Positions 50,775 to 57,729 of a stretch of DNA of 57,729 bases are shown here, in pieces. Source of the DNA: Gemmatimonadales bacterium (GTDB taxonomy: Bacteria; Gemmatimonadota; Gemmatimonadetes; Gemmatimonadales; GWC2-71-9); NCBI GenBank assembly GCA_025935995.1, contig JAICUF010000004.1, positions 1-57,729 on the forward strand. Reading direction: 5' to 3'. Position numbers and translations under genes: made by a program. The notes beneath the pieces are model-generated. The model searched no databases, was not told the origin of the DNA, and worked only from the letters and a program-made list of their open reading frames with translations. The first letter of the stretch is position 1. Every line of letters starts with the position of its first letter.

Positions 50775-51779
50775 TCACGGAGCCGCCTCGATCGCCTCCA
50801 CGGCCGAGACTTCGGCGTAGTGGCAGGCGGCCAGGGTTCCCGTGATGGGCCGGAGGGGCGGGACTTCGGTGCGACAGCGCTCGTTCCGAAGCGGATGGAA
50901 GCAGCGGGTGTGGAACGGGCAGCCCGGCGGCGGATTCGAGGGACTTGGTAGGTCGCCGTGCAGGACGATGCGGCGCCGCTGGGCACCGGGGTCGGGCTCC
51001 GGCACGGCCGAGAGGAGCGCCTGGGTGTAGGGGTGCCGGGGGTCGGCCAGCAGGGCCTCGGTCGGCCCGGTCTCGACGATGCGGCCCAGGTACATCACGG
51101 CGATCCGCTGCGCGATCTGCCGCACGACGGCGAGGTCGTGGGCGATGAACAGGTACGACAGGCCGCGCTGGCGCTGCAGATCGGCGAGCAGGTTGAGCAC
51201 CTGGGCCTGCACCGAGACGTCGAGCGCGGACACCGGCTCGTCGCACACGATGAAGACGGGCTCGACCGCGAGTGCGCGCGCGATCCCGATGCGCTGGCGC
51301 TGGCCGCCGGAGAACTCGTGGGGATAGCGTCGGGCGTAGCTCGGGTCGAGCCCCACCTCCTCGAGCAGCGCCGCGACCCGCCGCTCGAGCTCGGCGCCCG
51401 ACGCCAGGCGATGGATCTGCATCCCCTCCGCCACCGCCGCGCCCACCGTCATCCGCGGGTTGAGCGAGCCGTACGGATCCTGGAAGATGATCTGCATGCG
51501 CCGCCGGAGCGCGCGGAGCGGCTCACGGCCCAGGCGGAAGACGTCCTGGCCCTCGAAGACCGCCTCGCCCGACGTGGGTTCCTGCAGGCGGAGGATCGTC
51601 CGGCCCACCGAGCTCTTGCCGCAGCCCGACTCGCCCACGAGCGCGAGCGTCTCACCGCGGCCGATCTCGAAGGAGACGCCGTCCACCGCCCGCACCGGCG
51701 GCTTCCGTGCCGCGAGGAGGCCGCCGGCGTGGTAGTACTTCACCAAATCGCGAACCTGGAGCAGCGGCTCCGCGGTCAC
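50775..51779 (-). CDS. dppF: oligopeptide ABC transporter ATPase, OppF/DppF type
   Basis: 334 residues from GTG 51779, overlapping the upstream stop as GTGA. Walker A GESGCGKS is at 49-56, the Q-loop [12 protein letters not shown], signature SGGQRQR, Walker [14 protein letters not shown] and H-loop AHDLAVV are all intact. The C-terminal oligo_HPY region has a Cys cluster ([11 protein letters not shown] and RNERC), as in DppF, where it binds an iron-sulfur cluster in some members. It pairs with the DppD subunit to energise import. Last gene of a five-gene operon (substrate binder, two permeases, two ATPases). Confidence 0.93.
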   Translation of the reverse strand: MTAEPLLQVRDLVKYYHAGGLLAARKPPVRAVDGVSFEIGRGETLALVGESGCGKSSVGRTILRLQEPTSGEAVFEGQDVFRLGREPLRALRRRMQIIFQDPYGSLNPRMTVGAAVAEGMQIHRLASGAELERRVAALLEEVGLDPSYARRYPHEFSGGQRQRIGIARALAVEPVFIVCDEPVSALDVSVQAQVLNLLADLQRQRGLSYLFIAHDLAVVRQIAQRIAVMYLGRIVETGPTEALLADPRHPYTQALLSAVPEPDPGAQRRRIVLHGDLPSPSNPPPGCPFHTRCFHPLRNERCRTEVPPLRPITGTLAACHYAEVSAVEAIEAAP

Positions 51780-52747
51780 GTCTCGCCCTCGGCGAGCCAG
51801 CAGCGCATGCGGTGGTCGGGGCCGACGTCGAGGAGCGGCGGCATCGTCTCGCTTCGCGGATGCACGATGGGACACCGCGGCCGGAAACGGCAGCCGGCGG
51901 GCCACGCGGTCGGCGGGGGGACGGTGCCCCGGATGGGCGTGAGTCGCGAGAGCGGCCCCTCGAGCCGCGGCACCGAAGCGAAGAGCCCCTGCGTGTAGGG
52001 ATGCGAGGGCCGCTCGAAGAGCTCGGCCGTCGGTGCCTCCTCGACGATCTGCCCGGCGTACATCACCGCTACGCGGTCGGCGCGGCCGGCGACGATCCCG
52101 AGGTCGTGCGTGATGAGGAGCACCGCCATGCCGCGCGATTCGCGGAGCCCGTCGAGCACCTCGAGGATCTGCGCCTGCACCGTCACGTCGAGCGCCGTCG
52201 TGGGCTCGTCGGCGATCAGGATCTCGGGCTCCGCGGCGAGGGCGATCGCGATCATCACGCGCTGGCGCATCCCGCCGCTCAGCTGATGCGGATACGCGGT
52301 CAGCCGGGCCTTCGCGTCGCCGATGCCCACTTCGCCGACCAGCCGCTCGGCGCGCGCCATCGCCTCGCGGCGCGGGACGTCGAAATGCGCCAGGATCCCC
52401 TCGGCGATCTGGTCGCCGACGGTGAAGACGGGATTGAGGCTCGTCATCGGATCCTGGAAAATCATCCCGATGCGCCGTCCCCGCACCTCGCGCAGCGCCT
52501 CACCGCGGAGCGCGAGCAGGTCGGTGTCGCCCAGGCGGATGCGGCTCGACGGGTCGATGACGCCGGGCGCCGGCACGAGCTGGAGGACGGCGAGACTGGT
52601 GAGGCTCTTCCCGCAGCCCGACTCGCCCACCAGAGCGAGCGTACGCCCGCGCTCGAGGGCGAAGCTCACGCCGTCCACCGGCGTGATGCGCCCGCCGCCG
52701 GTGGGGAAGGAGATCCTGAGATCGCGCACCTCGAGCAGTGGCGTCAT
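51776..52747 (-). CDS. dppD: oligopeptide ABC transporter ATPase, OppD/DppD type
   Basis: 323 residues from ATG 52747, which overlaps the permease stop (ATGA). Walker A GESGCGKS at 41-48, Q-loop [12 protein letters not shown], signature LSGGMRQR, Walker [14 protein letters not shown]-loop THDLGIV. The C-terminal oligo_HPY region has [10 protein letters not shown]. Partner of DppF; both bind the permease pair at the cytosolic face. Name chosen by position and length; Opp and Dpp types cannot be separated by sequence alone here. Confidence 0.93.
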   Translation of the reverse strand: MTPLLEVRDLRISFPTGGGRITPVDGVSFALERGRTLALVGESGCGKSLTSLAVLQLVPAPGVIDPSSRIRLGDTDLLALRGEALREVRGRRIGMIFQDPMTSLNPVFTVGDQIAEGILAHFDVPRREAMARAERLVGEVGIGDAKARLTAYPHQLSGGMRQRVMIAIALAAEPEILIADEPTTALDVTVQAQILEVLDGLRESRGMAVLLITHDLGIVAGRADRVAVMYAGQIVEEAPTAELFERPSHPYTQGLFASVPRLEGPLSRLTPIRGTVPPPTAWPAGCRFRPRCPIVHPRSETMPPLLDVGPDHRMRCWLAEGET

Positions 52748-53583
52748 GCGCTCCGGGGGTCGGCGGCGTCGCGCAGCGCGTCGCCGATGAGGTTCGCCGC
52801 GAGGACGGTGAGGGTGATGGCCAGCGCAGGGAAGACACTCGCCCACGGCGCGGTGACCAGCACCTCCCGGGCGTCGAAGATCATGCCGCCCCACGACGGC
52901 GTCGGCGGCTGGATCCCGAGTCCCAGAAACGAAAGACCGGCTTCGAGCAGGATCACGTCGCCCACGCCGAGCGTCGCCGCGACGAGCAGCGGGCCGATCG
53001 CGTTCGGCAGCAGGTGGCGAAACATAATCCGCCCGCCGCCGCCGCCGAGGGCGCGTGCGGCCGCGACGTACTCGCTCTCCCGGAGCCGGAGCACCTCGCC
53101 GCGCACGAGCCGGCTGGTGCCGAACCAGCCCGTCGCTCCCACGGCCACGATGAAGACGACGAGCGGGATCCGCTCCCAGAGCGCCAGGAGCAGCAGGAGG
53201 AGGAAGAGCCGCGGGATGGCGAGGGCCGCATCCACCAGTCGCATCGCCACCGCGTCGACCGCGCCGCCCTTGTAGCCCGCGAAGAGTCCCACCAGCGCGC
53301 CGACGCCGATCGACATCGCGACCGCGATCGCCGCCACCGAGAGCGAGACCCGCGCACCGCCGGCGACGCGCGCCAGCACATCCCGGCTCAGCTGATCGGT
53401 GCCCATCGGATGCGCGAGACTCGGAGGCCGGCCTCCGTGCTCGATGTCGGGCTGCGCGATCGGGCTCGGCAGCACGAACGGGCCGGCAACGGCTCCCGTG
53501 ATCATTGCGGCGAGCACGACGACGCCGATCCGCCCGGACATACGTCGCCAGACCGCACGGAGCAGCGCGCCGGCGGGGCTCAT
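52744..53583 (-). CDS. dppC: oligopeptide ABC transporter permease, DppC type
   Basis: 279 residues, six membrane helices expected. The N-terminal HPMGTDQLSRDVLARV and the EAA loop EYVAAARALGGGGGRIMFRHLLPN (contact site for the ATPases) are typical of the C subunit. LSFLGLGIQPPTPSWG marks the DppC/OppC branch. Overlaps both neighbours by four bases (ATGA). Works as a heterodimer with DppB in the inner membrane. Confidence 0.93.
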   Translation of the reverse strand: MSPAGALLRAVWRRMSGRIGVVVLAAMITGAVAGPFVLPSPIAQPDIEHGGRPPSLAHPMGTDQLSRDVLARVAGGARVSLSVAAIAVAMSIGVGALVGLFAGYKGGAVDAVAMRLVDAALAIPRLFLLLLLLALWERIPLVVFIVAVGATGWFGTSRLVRGEVLRLRESEYVAAARALGGGGGRIMFRHLLPNAIGPLLVAATLGVGDVILLEAGLSFLGLGIQPPTPSWGGMIFDAREVLVTAPWASVFPALAITLTVLAANLIGDALRDAADPRSA

Positions 53584-54551
53584 GCGTGCCGCACGCGGGG
53601 ATCGAGGAGGGCGTAGAGCAGATCGGCGATGAGCCCGCCCGCGACGACCAGCGCGCTCGCGAGGAGCGCCGTTCCCATGAGCAGCGGATAGTCGCGCCCA
53701 CCGACGGCGCCGGCGGCCAGGCTTCCGAGCCCGGGCCAGGCGAAGACCTGCTCGACGAAGACCGAGCCGGTGACGAGAATCGGAAGCCACAGCCCGAACA
53801 GCGTGATCACCGGAAAGAGCGCGTTCCGCCAGGCGTGATGCCACACGACGCGCCGCTCCGCGATGCCCTTGGCGCGCGCGGTCTGCACGAAGGGCAGGGC
53901 GAGGGCCTCGAGCATCGCGGTGCGCTGGTAGCGCATGGTCGCCGCGATGCTCACGAGCGAGAGCGTGAGGGCCGGCAGGACGAGATGCCGGAGGACATCG
54001 ATCGTCACCGGGACCATCCCGGCGTCGGGACCGAGCAGCACGTCATGCATTCCGCCCGAGGGAAGGATCCGCCACCGCGTGGCCGCGAGCCAGGCGAGCA
54101 GCAGGCCGAGCCAGAAGGACGGAACCGAGTATCCTGCGAGCGACGCGATCTCGAGCCAGCGGTCGGTCGCTCCGCCGCGCCGGACCGCCTGGCGCACGCC
54201 GAGCCAGAGCCCCAGCGTGAAGTTGAGGAGCAGGACGGTGCCGCCGAGAAGCAGCGTCGCCGGCAGGCGCTCGGCGATGAGGCGCGTGACGGGGCGGCCG
54301 AATTCGATCGAGACGCCGAGGTCGCCGCGAGCGGTGCCGCTCAGGAACGCCGCGTACTGCCGGCCGAGCGGCTGGTCGAGCCCGTAGCGTTCGCGGAGCC
54401 GCGCGATCTCGCGCGGGGAGATGGGGCGGTCATCGCTGAGGCGGGAGAGCGGATCGCCGGGGACGATCCGCATGAGGAAGAAGAGGAGCGTCGCCGCGAC
54501 GGCGAGGGTGACGATCGCATGCGCCACCCTGGCGGCGAGCCAGCGCCCCAT
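53580..54551 (-). CDS. dppB: oligopeptide ABC transporter permease, DppB type
   Basis: 323 residues with six membrane helices. The first helix is followed by MRIVPGDPLSRL, the family N-terminal motif; DLGVSIEFGRPV opens the periplasmic loop, and FVQTARAKGIAERRVVWHHAWRN is the EAA loop. The C-terminus EQVFAWPGLGSLA is canonical. It starts four bases after the substrate-binding protein stop. B subunit of the same importer as DppC/D/F. Confidence 0.93.
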   Translation of the reverse strand: MGRWLAARVAHAIVTLAVAATLLFFLMRIVPGDPLSRLSDDRPISPREIARLRERYGLDQPLGRQYAAFLSGTARGDLGVSIEFGRPVTRLIAERLPATLLLGGTVLLLNFTLGLWLGVRQAVRRGGATDRWLEIASLAGYSVPSFWLGLLLAWLAATRWRILPSGGMHDVLLGPDAGMVPVTIDVLRHLVLPALTLSLVSIAATMRYQRTAMLEALALPFVQTARAKGIAERRVVWHHAWRNALFPVITLFGLWLPILVTGSVFVEQVFAWPGLGSLAAGAVGGRDYPLLMGTALLASALVVAGGLIADLLYALLDPRVRHA

Positions 54552-54555
54552 CGGC

Positions 54556-56193
54556 TCAGCGGCCGGCGGAATCGGGCCGGGCGGCGTCGGCCGCGGCGGT
54601 CCAGCGCCAGACGCGGCTCCACGGCGCGTCGGGCCGGATGTCCACGTCGTGCAGCCGCGTGCTCACGCCGTAGACCGTGACGGGCGAGTACATGAACACG
54701 GCCGGCGCGTCGGCTTCGATCCGCTCGATTCCGGTTCGCCAGAGGCTGTCGGCCGGAACGACCGAGGTGATCGCGCGCGTGAGCGTCGAATCCACCGCGG
54801 GATCGCAGTAGCGGGCGACGTTCGACCCGCCGCGGCACGACCAGCTCTGCGTGAGCCCGGCCGGCGTCGGATCCTGCGTCGCGCCGGAGAAATCGATGTC
54901 GAACCGCCCGGCGTTCCGGCGCTCGCCGTGGACCGGCCCCTCGAGGAGGAGCAGGTCCGCCTGGATGCCGGCCTGCCGCAGCTGCTCCTGCACCAGCGCG
55001 GCCATCGCCTTCCGGGCGGCACTCGGCGCGGGAACGTTGATCGACAGCCTGAGCGGCTTCCCGTGCCGGTCGAGGATGCCGTCGCCGTCGGCGTCGCTCC
55101 AGCCGGCGGCGGCGAGGAGGCGGCGCGCCTGGTCGAGGTCGCGCGGCGCGGGGGCCGGCGTGAGGCGGGACACCCAGAGGAGCGACGACACGGGCCCGTA
55201 CGGCACCACGCCGTAGGGGCCGAGCACCGCGCGGACGATCGACGGTCGATCGAGGGCGAGGCCGATCGCGCGGCGGACGCGCACGTCGGACAGGATCGGA
55301 TGCGGCCGCGCAGTATCGGCGGGATTCCGGGTGTTGAAGAGCAGGTAACCGATCGAGGTCGACGGCACGCCGACCAGCCGGAGCCGGCCGGTGGAGGTGA
55401 CGCGATCGCCGTTGGCGAGCGGCGGCACGACGGAGGTCAGCACATCGGCCTCGCCGCTCAGGAGCATGTTGAGTCGCGCGTCGGCGTCGCCGGCGGCCCG
55501 GATGATCACGCGGTCGATGTGGGGACGGCCGAGGAAGAAATCGTCGTTGGCGGCGAGCTCGATCATGCTGGTGCCGTCGGAGCGCACCCAGCGATACGGC
55601 CCGTCGCCTACCGGATGCTGGACGAACGAGGCGCGCGCCAGGCTGTCGCGGCCGACGGCTGCCAGGAGGTGCGCCGGCAGCGGCTGCACCTGAAAGACCG
55701 CGTCATAGAACTGTTCGGCATACGGCTGCCGGTAGTGCACCACCACGCGCGAGTCGCCCTCGGCGTACACCGAGTCGATGCGGGCGAGGAGTCCCGCGAG
55801 GGTGGGGGAGACGGCGCTGTCCCGCGCGAGCGCGAAGGTGAAGACGACGTCGCGCGCGGTGACCGGCTGCCCGTCGTGCCAGCGCGCGCGGCGATCGAGG
55901 TCGAACGCGAGGGTGACGGAATCACGCCGGGTCCAGCCGCTGGCGAGCGAGGGCTCGAAGCCGCTCTCGCCGGAGGTGGCGCCGCCCGGCTTGAGGTCGG
56001 CCAGTCTCAGGAAGAGGAGGTCGGCGACGTCATTGTCCGCGACGCGGTTCCGCGTCGCCTTGAGGACCGGCACCGGCACCTGCGACTGCTCGCCCACGGC
56101 AAGGACGACGCTGCTCGGGCCGGCCGGGCGCTCGGGGGTGCATGCCGGGACCAGGACAACGATCAGACAGGCGAGAAGGTGCGTCCGCCGCAT
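54556..56193 (-). CDS. dppA: peptide ABC transporter substrate-binding lipoprotein (SBP_bac_5)
   Basis: 545 residues. A lipoprotein signal ends in a lipobox with Cys18 (LVPAC). The mature fold is the cluster C binder: RARWHDGQPVTARDVVFTF (family signature region), PVGDGPYRW, YLLFNTRNP and IGLALDRPSIVRA. The C-terminal lobe contains YDIDFSG-like text (RFDIDFSGATQDPT). Such proteins bind peptides, nickel or sugars; with this operon, peptides are most likely. First gene of the importer operon, 48 bases downstream of the lipoate gene stop, so it could also be read from further upstream. Confidence 0.92.
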   Translation of the reverse strand: MRRTHLLACLIVVLVPACTPERPAGPSSVVLAVGEQSQVPVPVLKATRNRVADNDVADLLFLRLADLKPGGATSGESGFEPSLASGWTRRDSVTLAFDLDRRARWHDGQPVTARDVVFTFALARDSAVSPTLAGLLARIDSVYAEGDSRVVVHYRQPYAEQFYDAVFQVQPLPAHLLAAVGRDSLARASFVQHPVGDGPYRWVRSDGTSMIELAANDDFFLGRPHIDRVIIRAAGDADARLNMLLSGEADVLTSVVPPLANGDRVTSTGRLRLVGVPSTSIGYLLFNTRNPADTARPHPILSDVRVRRAIGLALDRPSIVRAVLGPYGVVPYGPVSSLLWVSRLTPAPAPRDLDQARRLLAAAGWSDADGDGILDRHGKPLRLSINVPAPSAARKAMAALVQEQLRQAGIQADLLLLEGPVHGERRNAGRFDIDFSGATQDPTPAGLTQSWSCRGGSNVARYCDPAVDSTLTRAITSVVPADSLWRTGIERIEADAPAVFMYSPVTVYGVSTRLHDVDIRPDAPWSRVWRWTAAADAARPDSAGR

Positions 56194-56241
56194 CGGCGCT
56201 CCTGACGCTGGGGCTGTGAAGGGAACTCGTCAATGTAGCGA

Positions 56242-57015
56242 TCAGCGGCGCCAGGTCCAATCGTCGGACGCGAACCGCTCGAGGTGGCGATCGGCACGCG
56301 CGAGCACCCCGGCGGGGTCGCCGAGCGGCGACCAGTCACCGATCCAGTCGCGCGCTGCCGCGGCGGCGATTGCCGCTCCCACATCAGCGAATGCGACCGC
56401 GTGATCGAGCACGCGATTGAGGGGAATTTCGCCGCCCGCCGGCGCGGTGCCGAGCGTGAGCGCAGCGAGTCGCGACTGATCGTCGTCCAGGAGCACCGAG
56501 CCGTGCTGCAGCATGGCGCCGGCGTGCCGCACCTGCGCGCTCCCGACGACCTTCCGCCCGCCCACCAGCACCTCGCCGCCCGCCGGACTCGCGAAGCACG
56601 CTCCCGCGTCGAGCGCCGCCGCGCCGCGTTCGGCGGCGAGCGAGGCATCGGCGCCCAGCTCGCGCAGAGCGCGGGCCAGGGTCCGGTGGATCGCGGCGTA
56701 CGCCGTGGCGAGTGAGCCGAACCGATCCGCGGGCGCGGCCACGGCGTACGTCAGCTCGCGGGCATGCCAGACGGCGCGGCCGCCGGTGGGCCGCCGGACG
56801 ACCGGCACGCCCTCGCGCGCGATGGCCGCGCGGTCGTAGCGGCGCGCCGCGGGCTCGTTCCGCCCGAAGGACAGGGTGTGGGGGTCCCAGCGGTAGGTCC
56901 GGAGAACGGCCAGACCCTCCTCGCCGGCGAGCTCGAGGAGGGCCTGGTCGATCGCCATGTTGGCGGAGCCGGTCCGGGCCTGATCGTCAGGCCACCAGCG
57001 CCACTCCACCGCCAA
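56242..57015 (-). CDS. lipoate-protein ligase / octanoyltransferase (BPL_LplA_LipB family, LipM-like)
   Basis: 257 residues from TTG 57015; a GTG at 57009 is the alternative. RRPTGGRAVWH (74-84) is the family's lipoyl-binding loop, Cys140 in GACFASP is the likely acyl-thioester residue of LipM-type octanoyltransferases, and Lys155 in GGRKVVGSAQ is the conserved catalytic Lys. The enzyme transfers octanoate or lipoate to lipoyl domains such as glycine-cleavage GcvH. The stop of gcvP lies directly before its start, so the two are co-expressed, which fits GcvH lipoylation. No C-terminal accessory domain. Confidence 0.87.
   Translation of the reverse strand: MAVEWRWWPDDQARTGSANMAIDQALLELAGEEGLAVLRTYRWDPHTLSFGRNEPAARRYDRAAIAREGVPVVRRPTGGRAVWHARELTYAVAAPADRFGSLATAYAAIHRTLARALRELGADASLAAERGAAALDAGACFASPAGGEVLVGGRKVVGSAQVRHAGAMLQHGSVLLDDDQSRLAALTLGTAPAGGEIPLNRVLDHAVAFADVGAAIAAAAARDWIGDWSPLGDPAGVLARADRHLERFASDDWTWRR

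Positions 57016-57729
<714 letters not shown>

Overview
The window is a dense, high-GC (roughly 70%) bacterial chromosome segment of about 58 kb. The gene content fits a free-living aerobic Gram-negative bacterium, most likely a member of the Gemmatimonadota. Reasons are the outer-membrane TonB-dependent receptors, the many lipoproteins, the DUF2892/SRPBCC stress proteins, an ECF sigma factor coupled to a Ser/Thr kinase, and heavy use of GTG starts. The phylum call is inference; no rRNA marker is present. I saw no tRNA, rRNA, CRISPR array, insertion sequence or phage gene. No stretch longer than about 160 bases lacks a gene. Start codons were chosen by protein-family alignment, Shine-Dalgarno matches and stop/start overlaps, so several are GTG or TTG and one may be CTG.

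Layout. 0-5 kb: a small membrane protein, a perfect terminator hairpin, a hybrid histidine kinase with a GT2 glycosyltransferase behind it, an unknown helical protein, a class I glutamine-amidotransferase-like hydrolase and a lipoprotein. 5-10.4 kb: a coiled-coil protein with a POT peptide transporter, cytochrome bd oxidase cydAB, and a di-heme cytochrome c lipoprotein resembling thiosulfate dehydrogenase TsdA. 10.3-16.4 kb: a complete four-gene ligase-associated DNA-repair operon (exonuclease, ATP-dependent ligase, Lhr-type helicase, PdeM nuclease). 16.5-25.4 kb: an esterase and a glycan locus with a GH2 enzyme facing an operon of glycosyltransferase, FAD-dependent UGM-like enzyme and two clan GH-A hydrolases. 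25.6-29 kb: a stress-type cluster (general stress protein, two SRPBCC proteins, a small acidic protein, a thioredoxin-reductase-like flavoprotein) preceded by a CRP-like site.

29-34 kb: two tandem paralogous beta-propeller lipoproteins in an operon with a TonB-dependent receptor. 34.2-36.2 kb: a persulfide-dioxygenase/rhodanese fusion and an MscL channel carrying a zinc ribbon. 36.2-40.1 kb: a membrane protein, a winged-helix regulator, a cis-prenyltransferase (UppS family) and two further membrane proteins, apparently one operon with two matching palindromes at its two ends of control. 40-42.2 kb: ECF sigma factor and Ser/Thr kinase. 42.4-48.9 kb: two SDR oxidoreductases, a second TonB-type receptor, a Tat-exported metallophosphoesterase, an M55 D-aminopeptidase and a small lipoprotein. 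48.9-57.7 kb: CsaA, a PhzF-family enzyme, a small secreted protein, CsbD, a five-gene oligopeptide ABC importer, a lipoate/octanoate transferase and the 3' part of gcvP.

Themes: peptide scavenging (POT, Dpp-type ABC importer, D-aminopeptidase), oxidation of reduced sulfur (TsdA-like protein, persulfide dioxygenase) next to a terminal oxidase, envelope glycan turnover, and glycine cleavage/lipoylation. The genome is extremely compact: nine of ten convergent gene pairs end within 3 nt of each other or overlap, and many operon junctions are ATGA, GTGA or TTGA overlaps.
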